NCBI GenBank assembly: GCA_950022655.1 | Contig: OX465588.1 | Span: 20,818,527 to 20,882,526, forward strand | Reading direction: 5' to 3' | DNA from: Alentia gelatinosa | Lineage: Eukaryota > Annelida > Polychaeta > Phyllodocida > Polynoidae | DNA length: 64,000 bases | Part shown: positions 25,701 through 36,400 of the stretch, piece by piece | Layout: each line of letters starts with the position of its first letter | Numbering within the stretch: the stretch's first letter is position 1 | Translations under genes and position numbers: made by a program | Notes under the pieces: model-generated | Told to the model about the DNA's origin: nothing | Databases searched by the model: none | Seen by the model: only the letters and a program-made list of their open reading frames with translations

Positions 25701-27278
25701 TGATCTGGGTGGAATCCAAAATTCTTTGAAAGCTCTGTAGGCGGATCATTAGGCTCAGCACAATTGAAATAAATTGTGATGGCTGTCAGTTCTAAGCCAG
25801 TGTACTTCATAAGAGCAAAAATGAAAGAAATATTTCTTAGCGAAGAAAAGCAAATGACCTAATTATTACTAGCAGAGTTACTGAAAATGCATACCAAAAG
25901 TCCTTATTTCTCTCGTGTAAGTGGAAGCCTTCATCCTTTTCTATCATTTTATCCTTTCAACACTCCAAAGTAGATTCTTGGGTGAAACTAAACATTCCGA
26001 TCTTATCCGGATTTTGCGGAAAATATCAGGAGTCCTCGCAATTTATGTACACAGCAATTCAATTATTCATTCAGATACTTTTTAACATGAATAAAGCACG
26101 CTCATCTCCATGCATAGAGTCAGCCTTCTAATACTGATTCTGATCTTAAGGTAAAAAGGTCCTTAAAGAGATGTGAATTTATCCTATATTATCCTATGTT
26201 TTCTCACTTATAAAAATAACCATCTAATAAAGTTGTGCTCTTTGAATATTCATATTCTCCAGGAAAACCAGCGACAGCTGAATGAAAATCAAAGCTCCTG
26301 GAATAGAATTCTAAATCTATCCACTATGAAAGTCACGTAATTTCAACAACACGCAGTTGCATATAAATTGCAATGATGATTTGTAATAGCTTGAATTATA
26401 GCTGGTTTATTGATTGTTTTTGTCTTTTTTAAACTTGAATGCACCCATCATCGGACTCAGCCTTCGCTGCTCCTCCGTCCAAGCCCAGTTCTATATTAGT
26501 AAATGTATTACGAGGAAACGCAGTTACTGAGCCCGTAGAGATGTCCGTTCGAATTCGTTCGTCCCGTAATTACGGCCCGATACGGTGAGGTTGTTTGGAA
26601 TTATTTACCGAAGCTTCAGCAGAGGTAAATAACTTTAAGCATCCTCACTGAGTAACTTCGGAATTCTTTCAATCGAAACTTTTTTTCCCAAATACCTTAA
26701 GATATTGAAAAGAAATAGCGATCTGTTATCCTCCGATCGTTGGTTATCCAAGTTCACCCTTATTAAGTAACTTTAACGTATAGTACATGTGTATTTTCTC
26801 CTTATGCATCTAAGCTTCGATGTACATATGTAATTGGTCTAGATTGTGTCGGGTGGTCAACCTTGGCATGAAAATGCAAGCCTATAGGTATATGAAAACG
26901 TCAGCCTTGGTATGAAAAAGTTAGATTTTACCAGTATGAGAACTGCAGTTACCACACCCCTAGCAGCGGTATGTAACTCTAGAATGTTCAGCCATAGGTA
27001 TATTATGAATAGACTGTTATGCTCATTTAACAAGAGAGTTACTCACTGGTCCCTCCACTCTTGGCCTGGGGCGGCGCCTGTTCAGCCTTGACGGCGCCAA
27101 TACGTAGTCGGCCAGCCGCGTCGACAAGGCGGGCGTAACGCTGGGGTTGGACGGGTGGGCGTGGGGCGTAGTACCGATAGTACCAGTGAACGTAGGGGAA
27201 GATGTCCCAGTACCTGGAGGACCTCACCTCCATCACCGCCAGCATCATAAGCATCAGCAGCCTCCATATAGCCGCCAT
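16726..27278 (-). CDS. Gene B: secreted ten-cysteine Ly6/three-finger protein
   Basis: Three exons join to 208 residues: exon 1 at 27278-27047, exon 2 at 17789-17529, exon 3 at 16859-16726, all with phase 1 GT/AG junctions. Exon 1 gives a signal peptide (core LLMLMMLAVMEV) and an aromatic/Arg-rich stretch (VHWYYRYYAPRPP). Exon 2 has TCYQC, a 49-residue first finger with VVYPYAPPGRR and IYVTKL as in gene A, GWGEC and ACTGRCYVSL. Exon 3 has SRGCMSP, AGCYRL, CVCDGPRCNN and stops six residues later. The usual C-F-C is C-V-C here. Pairing exon 1 with exon 2 across a 9.3-kb intron is inferred from phase, order and lack of a closer first exon; if wrong, exon 1 belongs to another gene. Confidence 0.65.
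16925..17105. repeat. Degenerate tandem duplication of about 90 bp
   Basis: ACATCGTCACTGGAT, GATAACTTTAAGTCAA, TGGAAAAAC and GTCGAAT-like blocks occur twice in the same order, first at about 16931-17012 and again at about 17027-17112. It lies in the second intron of gene B, just upstream of the exon 3 acceptor. Confidence 0.45.
18220..18670. repeat. Fold-back repeat fragments with TTTATCTCACCCC ends
   Basis: TTTATCTCACCCCCGTCCAC at about 18520-18539 and its inverse GGGGTGAGATAAA at about 18659 face each other. Left of them is GAATGAGGCGACAGCCGAGT (from 18439), also found in related form near 48930 and 62745. The same TTTATC(T/A)CACCCC end occurs near 1910 (inverse) and 25417. Non-coding. Confidence 0.45.
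19185..19246 (+). repeat. Possible tRNA-derived SINE head
   Basis: GGTGGCTGAGGGCAGTC resembles an A box and GTATTCAAATCC a B box of a Pol III promoter, with a spacing that fits a degenerate tRNA. No clover leaf can be closed with confidence, so it is not called a tRNA gene. Confidence 0.25.
19527..21340 (-). mobile_element. Degenerate DIRS-like tyrosine-recombinase retrotransposon
   Basis: Minus-strand fragments follow in DIRS order. About 21336-20974 is the front of the reverse transcriptase (DVRHIISDM, SWAYKSFPCCPL, GVNYYLETRIPLGA). 20620-20051 is the RT end and RNase H start (DLQWFFDLGRSWN, VAVDACLLGIGG, TIPELEAANVVVALL). 20112-19906 continues RNase H (VHCNNQAAEHVL). 19922-19527 has the recombinase-like AGFLTIYFAALRQSEKFDP with a candidate catalytic Arg. 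Frame changes and a missing central RT part with its catalytic Asp pair show that it is dead. The frame at 20909-20637 does not fit this order. Confidence 0.65.
22476..22714. mobile_element. MITE with 21-bp terminal inverted repeats
   Basis: CCCGGCGTTTACACTAGACG at 22476 and the inverse CGTCTAGTGTAAACGCCGGG ending at 22714 bound a 239-bp element. The flanks are CTA on the left and TTA on the right, close to a TWA duplication. The outer CCGGCGT is shared with the PIF-like MITEs at 23001 and 31609. Confidence 0.65.
23001..23282. mobile_element. PIF/Harbinger-like MITE, copy 1
   Basis: The ends GGCCCGGCGTCCACCTACTA and its inverse GTAGGTGGACGCCGGGCC are flanked by the direct repeat TTA (22998-23000 and 23283-23285). 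GGCC-type ends with a 3-base TTA duplication are typical of PIF/Harbinger. Inside are inverted blocks CGATATGGCACCGATA and CGGTGCCATATCG. No transposase. It lies in the first intron of gene B. Confidence 0.75.
24597..24750 (+). other. Unrecognised plus-strand open stretch with spaced cysteines
   Basis: Within an open frame running to 25019, the first 50 codons have four cysteines (PCFVDE, MKQCEDVW, HASCAREIF, AKACARG) and a possible donor at SISFG (TTTG|GTGAGA, about 24749). After that point the frame loses coding character. It could be an isolated exon of a plus-strand gene or chance. I do not recognise the protein, and no partner exon was found nearby. Confidence 0.2.
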
Positions 27279-27453
27279 TTTCCTATCCTATCACTGTCAC
27301 CTGAACAGGAGATCCGCTGACGGACACGGAGAAGTTGTTGGAATCTCTGGGTATGTTTACAGACCACCACTCACATCCACTCCGTTAGCTGGTGTCCGTT
27401 GGTAGGTGTATACTGAGGCCATGAGTCTGTAGTGGTGGGACCTGACTCACCGG

Positions 27454-27460
27454 TTTTATA
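27454..27460 (-). promoter_or_regulatory. TATA box of gene B
   Basis: TATAAAA on the minus strand, about 175 bases upstream of the gene B start ATG at 27276-27278. The position allows a 5' leader of about 145 bases. No other TATA-like site lies closer. Confidence 0.45.
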
Positions 27461-30229
27461 TGTCCACCTGTATGGGGGTCAGACTGGGATGGTGACCGCG
27501 AGGCCAGGTGGAGGGAGGATGAATATGTGGACGTTTGGAGGACGAGCCACTGGGTCCGTTGAATGAAAAACGAACGATATAAAAAGTATCGTAGAATTCT
27601 CGTTAGGCCGTTAGTGTAGCATGAAGAAAGTATGTCGTCGACAAAGGAGGTTTTGACAATATTATAAACCGAAAATTCTTAAAAGGCGCTCCATGAAATA
27701 TCGTTCATTTACAAATGATCGTCCGTTTTGTCGTTTATCGTCCGTATTTGGTCGTTCCGAAGGACACCTCTAGAGGAGTCGTAGTCGATTTCAAACTGTT
27801 TTTAAATCTCTAAATCTCATCCAAATTAAAATGTATTTTCAGAGGACAATCCTAAACGTATGTGATACAGGTGTATTAAATTCGTTAATGATCTACTCGT
27901 TTATCAGAAATATTTTACCATTAGAACAAATATACAGGGACTGAACCACTTGGCCTGGTTGTCTCAGACATACCAATGCATCGCTGTATGTTTGTCTGTG
28001 TTTATATAAGAAATGTACTAAAAATATATAATTTTCTTGATTCTTCCATAAACAGGGATATTCACCTACTATTCTTAAAACTTAAATGCGTAGTCACATG
28101 GGTTTTACCATGTCAATAACAAGTTTTGGGAATTTCATTCCACAAACTTTTAGTACCCCCATACTATAGCAGGGCCTTATCCTGGAATTATAGGAGTAAT
28201 TGTAGTTCAATTTTTCATTATGCGCAACTTATATATCTGTATAGGTCTCACATTGTGGCAATGTAAACTTACGTGAGGACTGTAATGAATTCATCATAGA
28301 ATGTTATATCAGCTGCGGGAATGTGCTTGGTGTCATAAAAGGTGGTGTCAACCTCGAGCACATGGTCAGATAGAACTGGTACCAGTGATTGCTATAAGTA
28401 TCTACAAGCCATAAACAATAGTAGACATGATTTCCAGAAAGACACTCAATAAGATCCCTACTGACTTTGAAGAATGGAAAGAATGACAGCTATAGGACCA
28501 CAATGGCTGTTGTCAACGAGGAGTTTTCTGCTGAATGAAGTAAAAGGTTTGGGACCACTATAGGTATGTTGTAGTGATGTTTCCTGTTATGTTAACTGTG
28601 CCGGGTACTGCTACACCATTCCTCTCACGCCAGGACTGACATGCTGGATCTCACGTGTTTCAGATGGATGGTGTAAGGTGATGGTATAGTAACCAAAGGA
28701 AAAACTAGAACATGTGAAAAGTTTAGAGACACCACGAGTTAAAGAGAACAATCAATCTTAGACCAAAGCAGATATGACCATAGAAAAGAGTACAACGGAG
28801 ATTCTAAATGACTATAGAATTAGATTAAACAGTGCCCCCCTACCCCGGCCCCAACAACAACAGCTATTATTCTTGAGTTCATAGTCTCCCACCAGGAACC
28901 AGCTTCATAGGCTTGACAGAGAACTTATTCTATCGACTCTGAATGAAACGTTCCTCTTCATGCCAAGAGGAATTTATGCCAAGTATATGTTAGTCACCAT
29001 TGATATGATCTAGACCTCTCTGGTCCCTGCTCTCCTCTAAGGTATTATATTCTTCGAGAAACTGGGAGTTCATAATTGAGCATAGTCAGGACGAGTCCTC
29101 TATGATTACTATTTTGATAGAGATGAAGAAATGTCATGAGTTTTATGTCATTTGTAAGCACAAAATAAGTTCAGCAGTCGCTCAGGCTTTTCCCTCGTGT
29201 TCTTTTAACGGTTACCATATTTGTTACCATATATTTCGTGAATATGAGAACACAGATTGATTTGATGATAGTAAAAAAAAAATCTTTTTTTTTTTTGTCA
29301 CTGAAGTAATACAAGACATTCTGTTTGGCAGCAGGTTTTGTGTGTCTAAGGATACCATATACATAAAAAGCAAGTTCGTGCCCAAGTCAGATCAGCAGTG
29401 TGGGAAGTGGTGGTACAAATTTGAAGATGAAATGAGATGAGATGAGTTTATTACATACCTTCATATATGGGGTTACACGTTGAAATGGCTCGCAAGAGGC
29501 CTCTTCAAACTTAAATTTTGTCGCTTATTTTGCGTTCGAGTACGGGCATTTTCTTCTGGCATAAATAGTTCCTTAACTTTCCACTCTTTCTTTTATTGAT
29601 GTATGTATCATACTTCAACACCAAGGTATGCGGAAGGGGTAATCATGTATAATATTAGAAACGCATATAAATATCCTCCATTAAATGAATTGTGAAAGTA
29701 TGACTGAGCAGACTTGTGTACAATCTTTGTCTAGAATTGACTTCTATTATCATATACCTCCGGCTGAACGCATAGGCAATACTACCGACTTCTAGGGGTG
29801 CAGTATGAATAATGTTCGGACCCTTTGAAACGTAGTGAATCGGCCATGAATCGATTACTTAAAAAGTCAATAAAATCGTGATTTTTAGGTATTTTAAATT
29901 AAGAAGTTATAGTGACTGAGCGGTGGGGATGCTGTTCTAGGCCTTTTTGAAGATAAGGTTGTCCCTCCACCTCCTGCATCGGGACTAGTTTATGCATTAC
30001 AAAAGACTTCGAATAGACATCCCTACAGGCTCAGTAACTACGTTTTCTCTGTTGAACAAAAACATTAAAAGGGGATATTACATTAATTATCAACACAAAC
30101 ATTGTATACATTTGCCTTTTGTATGTTTTTATATGATGTGAGTCCACTGCGTATTGTTCTTCAATGATGAAATTTCAGAAACGAGCTTATATGTTGTACT
30201 CTATGTAAGTTTCTCCAGTTCTGCGCTGT
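27461..30229. other. Intergenic stretch between genes B and C
   Basis: No exon with a cysteine signature or signal peptide was found on either strand. A short inverted pair of A and T runs lies at 29271-29296. Otherwise it is plain A/T-rich sequence. Confidence 0.4.
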
Positions 30230-32667
30230 TTATAAGGAGGGAAACTCTATGTAATACAACACCATGGGGTAGTCCACTGACAGCGTCTTTTCTTCTGTCT
30301 CATTCACGCTGTCCTGAGTAGTGTTTTTACTCCGGGGAGGTAGACTGTCCAGTTTAGCCTCGATCTGAGGAGTCTCTATGGTGACGGCAAAGTCGTTACA
30401 CTTATCACCACGACAGAAGCAGTAGGTAGCGTCTTCCTGAACGTGACAGCCAATCAGATGCTGGTTTATTCCCATCTCACCGGTAAAGCACCCACGAGAG
30501 ACCTCTGTGGAAAAAACAGATGTTTGAAAGTAGAAATACTTTCAGGCCCCATTGTTAGAACTAGCAAAATCTTTTGCTCACTTATAAATCCAATTACAGT
30601 TAATTCTCATCTGACAAATACCCCAAGTAGTACGACTACCCCTTGATAAGGGACATTTTGGCTCTGTCCAAATCCCCCCCCCCTTATTTCTCATTAATGT
30701 GATCACCTCGCCATTGCGACCACCTCACCGACTACCCTTTTCGAGACCCAAATGTTCAATTGCCTCTAATTAGAACCAGCTTATGGTCTTACTAGTGGTC
30801 TTAAAGCCGGGATTTTTGAATTAGTCTCTTTACAAAATGTCTAGAGATATGATAGTAAATAGACATCATAAATGTTGAATAGTAGAGAACCATTCTGAAA
30901 TCGCCAATATAGGGAGCCTACTATGTTTGTATAGTAAATCATTCATTAATTCGTTTATCCATTATTCCATTAATCCATCCATCTAATTGAGAAAAAAAGC
31001 AACCACCCCCCTTCCATAAAAATGAACGGAAATTTTCACATTATGTTTTTTCATGAATTTGTTCATTAGATTAATTCGCTTCAGATATATGAACACGCAT
31101 TCAATACCCGAAATGTATGATTATCAAAAATCAAATTCTTACCATTGTTGACCTCCAGGCGTACATAACAATTCCCGTAACACTCCGTGTTTGTCGTTAA
31201 TGCCTCAGTATCGTTGTAACATGATCGCTGAACTGAAATCAGTGCACAGAAGCTTGTTAGACCACACAGGAAACGGTCGGTGGGAAAGCTCTGATTAGTG
31301 AGGTCACGAAGGTGTCTGTAAGTTTACATTTCATTTTAGCGGATCCTCCATTCAAGAGAATTGAACTACCATGTACAACCAGTTAAATAATTGTGTCATC
31401 AGTCTACAACACGGCAATAAATCTAGTTTAACGCTCATGATAGTAGAGGAGCAGATCTCAAAATTCCGGATTTTTTGGCCGGCTCGCCACAATGGTTATC
31501 AGAGTTGATTCTGATTCTAGGAACTCTCTACCTTTTTAGTGTGAGTGCTCTTGCCTTGGAGACATTTTTTTAATGTTCTCATTTTCAAAGGTGATAAGTG
31601 TGGAGTTAGGCCCGGCGTCCACCTACTACGACATGGCTCCGATATGGTCTACGATGCACCTCCCGATAAAAGGTCAAAATCGCGTCGGAGGGTCACCTAA
31701 TATCGGGGCAGTTGACCACATTTCTGCGATTAGACACCGATAAAAATCCCATACAATGCGTGGTGTATTGGCATGTCTAGACAAATGTCTACGATTTTGC
31801 ACCTTCCCGATATGTCTCCGATATTTGCATTTTGTATCGGTGCCATATCGAGAGGTATAAATTTCTATCGTAGTAGGTGGACGCCAGGCCTTATGAGGTG
31901 GAATCTAACACAGATAAGTAAGATATGTCAGAAATAGTCATGTTGTTTTCACTCTAAATTTAAATGCAGATCTAGTTAGTGCTTGTTTCCAACCTCACGA
32001 TCGTTTGCTGTGATGTATTCCTGATATAGATGGAAGATAAGTGTGTACTACTATATAGAAGGGATGAATAGGAATCACAGTCTAACGACTCTCATCTATG
32101 TGCCTTTGGCTATTCATCAGAATTACATGGTATATGTACTATTGTTGTATATGTACAATGCGTACCTACGGTAGAAGTATTTCTGTTTGTTGACTATATG
32201 ATCTTTGTTCAAAAAGACATTATCACAACACTAGAGCCATGAACATTAAACTACGTCTATTGCGTACCGCGAAAGGGAAATGTTTGATAAAATATGTTTT
32301 TGTATATTTTTTGTTGGTATCATATCAACGTTTGTTATTACTGATGTTTTCATTGATGAATATATTAGACTAAAATTAAGTAACACATAAATGTAAAGGT
32401 GTTACTCCTTTCTGATTAGATATTTTAGCTGATGAAGAGTTACTTACGCCGTGATTCGTCCGTGTTACCATTGATATTTCTTATCTGCGGAACATTAGAT
32501 GCCGACAACCTGTCATAGAGCTCCATCCCCTGACAATCAAAGTGATACCTAATCTCAGACACAGGTTCCCGTCAGCAGTTAACGTCAGAAGGAAGAGTGG
32601 TAGACGTCAACACCAATAGACAAAACGGATTATCGGATAGGGCTGTTCGCTGCGAGATCGGCTTCAT
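30230..32667 (-). pseudogene. Gene C: quiver-like three-finger gene with in-frame TGA
   Basis: Model of three exons: 32667-32448, 31232-31143 and 30504-30230, with GT/AG borders and phase 1 junctions. The first exon opens at ATG 32665-32667, has a weak hydrophobic stretch (FCLLVLTSTTLP) and reaches TGA at codon 32 (32572-32574), directly after Cys31, then runs on in the same frame through YHFDCQGM. Exon 2 has RSCYND and TECYGNCYVRLE. Exon 3 has SRGCFTGE, IGCHVQ and TYCFCRGDKCND, plus a tail of about 55 residues ending in a normal stop. Nine domain cysteines are present; the first of the CxxC pair is missing. It may be a pseudogene, a mis-modelled first exon (the only nearby acceptor, CTGAG at 32558, gives a phase clash) or, less likely, a selenocysteine codon. 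Confidence 0.55.
31609..31890. mobile_element. PIF/Harbinger-like MITE, copy 2
   Basis: Ends GGCCCGGCGTCCACCTACTA and GTAGTAGGTGGACGCCAGGC (inverse), flanked by TTA at 31606-31608 and 31891-31893. It is 282 bp, the same length as the copy at 23001-23282, with the inside running in the opposite direction (the ATCGGGGCAGTTGACCAC block is inverted). It sits in the first intron of gene C. Confidence 0.75.
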
Positions 32668-33488
32668 ATACTTTGCTAACGCATGTTCCTTTGTTTGTTT
32701 GGGTAGTTTAACGTCCAATTTGTTCAATTAGACTTACTCACGCATGTCCCGTGCAAGCTGAATACATTGTTTTCCAAATTAAAGGATGGGCTAGTGGAAG
32801 CATACGTGTTATATTTAGCCTACTCTTTGACAGAAGCGATTTTCATTGCTGAATTTTCAACCATGGCAGAATAGCACTCACGTTTCTTTTTGCCTTCATT
32901 CTATGTCATAAAAGCAAGGGTAAGTTTTGGTCTATCTGGAGAACTTGAATTATATCGATGATAGGAAAATATGTTTATCCCATTAAAAATGTCCTCAGAT
33001 GAGAATTTCGGCAAACAATGACGCAAGATACAGACGTAGGGAATGGGAGTCTCCTACAACAAGCATCAATATAGAATTGGAAAAGATACAACTTCATGCT
33101 CAATGTAGAATAATTAGAAGGATACCACTGAAGGTAGAACTCGTTCAGGTGATAAACTTTGCTGCAGTATCAACCTGATGTACCTCGGTACAAAACTCCA
33201 TATTGTCGGGGAGTGCGTCATTGGAACTCCTTGCCCTTCTTGCTGCAGCTTTTAGAAACTATACCTGATTTAAAAGCTAGTTGAAGGTCGTTGATAACAT
33301 TCAGACCATATTGTATCATTAAGATTTTAGGTAAATTTTCTTCATCATTATAACCATCATACTTCTCTTAACTTAAACTGCTTTTGATCTCGGTGTACCT
33401 TAAATCTTGATGTCGTAAGTCTCTAATTTTAATTTCATCGTCAATGTATCTGAAAAACTCGGGTTTCCTGAGATATATTTTTCCCAAA
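32668..33488. other. Intergenic stretch between genes C and D
   Basis: No supported exon. A plus-strand stretch at about 32865-32915 reads like a signal peptide before a GTAAGT donor but lacks an in-frame ATG; it is listed among the rejected items. Confidence 0.35.
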
Positions 33489-36400
33489 TTAAAAAAGAAA
33501 TAATTTAAAAAATGATTGAAAAAATATAATGTTGGTTAAATGACCAATACCAAAACGTACGTCTTCGGCTAAAGTTTCCACCAGCTGTGCGTCATCGTCT
33601 TCCGACCTCCTGTAGCGGCGTCGGCGACCATGGTGTCTGATTGGGTGTGTGGAGTGGTACGACCTCAGCCCGGGGTAGGGGTTGGTGCGCGAGGACATTG
33701 GGTAGTCGGACGGGTAAGGGGACTGGTGGCGGCTACCGTAACCTGCCGGGTAAGGGTCGGAGTAAGAGTTGGGAGCCAGGAAGCCATTACACCTGTCGAG
33801 AGAAAAGCGTAACGATATTTTGTATTATATACACAATATCAAATAAATACTTTCCAATGTCTATCATTCATTTGGATAACAAGTTGTATATATATTCAAA
33901 TGGCATCTGCTCCTAATCATGTAAATGGCAACTAAGGTTTGATGCTAGTAAATGTTTCCTGTAGTTGCTTAATCCATTTAATTTGGCCCTGGAAACAAGT
34001 ACTTATCCATCGATATTCAAGCAGTTTACAGATGATATCTATCGAAGTGACTTACCTGTCACCCTGACAGAAGCAGTAGAGAGATCCTGCCTGGTAGCTA
34101 CAGCCGGACATGTGGGGGTTGACACCCCATTCGCCTGCGTAACATCCCCGATATACCACTGTCACAAGATACAAGTAAACAAAAGCTCGTCACAGCTCAC
34201 AAAACCATATAGTGATAAGGTATATGATAATTAGTTACCCGAATACTAATCTGTAAGTATATTTGGTAACCGCTGTTCTTACCACCCGAGTACCTAGGGG
34301 GAAAGGGACTAGATAAGGAAAATTTTCAATGATCAACTTATCATTTGTTCTTTGTACTTTGACTGCCTGGCAGAAAGTCAAAGAGCACAATCAGGATGGC
34401 TACCACGAGTTCACGTAGGTAAGGATGTGTTTTATTACAATGTCTTTGCTGAATACAATATCAAGGTCGAACACCATACCAAGGTCCCTGTCCCCACGCT
34501 TCATGGTTCTATCGCTACAATGAGAACTGGTGACAGGAGATGTGCAGGCTTCCAGCGTGCTCTGCCCCTACAGGTATCCGCTAGGAGGCACGGCAGAATG
34601 TACCCGCAGGGAGAGCCCGATGCATATGCCTGATTCCAATAACCTCGGTAAGCGCATGCATGGCTCACGGACAAGGTGAGTGTGGTACAAGTGTGATGGA
34701 AAATGCACACTGTAACTGAATGCATTGAAACAAATCTAATGGGGATTTGAAGTTTTGTAGCCCTGCCTTTATTCCGGAATGTGTTAGACATACTGATAGT
34801 CGATCCCTGAACAAGTAGTCCGAGAAACTTTGACTGCCTGGCAGACAGTCAGAGAGCACAACCGCTTATTCCCATAGTGCAGAAAATCACTCCCTTGGTT
34901 CTAAGTAATCCTGTCAATGTCAGTGCATGTTCATGCTCCCTAATACCCTCAGAGATGTATAATAAGTCCTTTTGGATGATAAAAAAACTCCTGTTTTGTT
35001 CCTTTTTATCACCTTTTTGAGCCTTTTTGTACAACTCATTTCACCATTTCTAGCCAACTCTATCTCATGTCGGCCATATTGAATACACTGGTTCCTGGCA
35101 TCCCCTGTTTGGGGTCATAGATGCGCATTTGAAACCGCCATTTTAAGGAATTCTGACATGGATTTTACAAACGCTGGTTGTTCTATTATTCAGAACTATT
35201 TCAAATGTAGGAATTCACAGTCACCTTACAGCATTTTGTCTCAGGGAAATGTCTACCACAAAATCAGAAAGATTCAACCTATATTTATATGAGAAATGGC
35301 TGCTGAGCTGAGCTGTACCAATCTGTACGACTAGTTCTCCTAGGGCTCTATGGGAATACCTTTTGACTGTCCGCACCGCTAGACAAACAGAGCCGCTCGG
35401 ACTATGAACAAGATCCACTATCTTAACTAATTACCAAGTGACGGCGGCCCCTAGTATCGCTCAAGCGCCTGTCAAAGTCACCAAAATTCATTTCCGATCA
35501 ATATTTCGGCCATGATATGAGATTATTAGTTTTGTTTAACTCTTCAAAGTGCATTGCTATAGTTGACCACCCAATTAAAGGTTATTATTCATGATAACTT
35601 GTTCTTTGATAGTTTCCAGCGTGATGTGCATTGGACACAATACTGCACTTGTTTGGATGTCCCATAATCGTCACTCGCTTTCGCCTCGATGACGATTGCA
35701 GCACATCCAAACACGTGGAGTATTGTTTATTTATACGATTCTTGATGCCGTTCTATATAAGTACTACCTGCCTGTTAGTACAACGTGCACAGGGGGAGAC
35801 AAGCCAAGCCCTGTCCCCTCATTTGCTCGTGCTCATCCGCTTTGCGGTGTGCTTGATATAATGGAGAACTCACCCTACCACCCTACCACCCTACACTCAC
35901 TCTACCCACAGTGAAGCCCTGGTACACGACCCTCGCCTCCCTGCAGTGTGTGTCGACGGATTAGCGGCCGCTCGGAGTCTGTGAGATGCCCCCCCACCAC
36001 CCCACGCCACCCCCAGCCAGCCTCAGTGAGAAGCCCCCCGCTGCCCGCCGCCCACCGCGCACCGCCCGCCGCCAGCCGCGTTTGTACAGGTTGACTCAAT
36101 GGGAAACCCTCCCTCACCCCCCACTGCTCGCCGCTGCCCGCCGCTGCCCGCCGCCCGTTCTTAGGGACTCCATGTCTATAGTGTTAACTTGTTAAAGGGT
36201 TATATATGGGAATACCCAGAATACAACAGAAGAATGGTGTTTTCAAGGAAAAATCTGTCAGAAAAACTGTAAAAATCCCGAAGAATGCAGGGTTTATTAT
36301 ATGTAATTAATCAATTTATATTCAATCAGGTTTTATAAAGGTTTTATAAAATAAATTGATAATATAAGATTGCAATTTTCATATAATACAGACTTGGATG

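Larger units (their letters stand above)
17790..27046. other. First intron of gene B, filled with repeats
   Basis: Over 9 kb without a supported exon of the array. It contains the fold-back fragments near 18220-18670, a possible tRNA-derived SINE near 19190, the DIRS-like remnant at 19527-21340, the TIR element at 22476-22714, the PIF-like MITE at 23001-23282 and a 23-base A run at 23519-23541. One plus-strand open frame near 24597 is listed separately. Confidence 0.45.

Noticed and set aside
32865..32915. Plus-strand signal-peptide-like stretch (IALTFLFAFILC) before a GTAAGT donor
   Set aside because: The nearby ATG is in another frame and runs into TAG after three codons. No downstream plus-strand exon was found.
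35902..36195. Pro/Arg- and Gly/Ala-rich frames on both strands
   Set aside because: They follow from the GC-rich tract and have no start context, domain or homologue I recognise.
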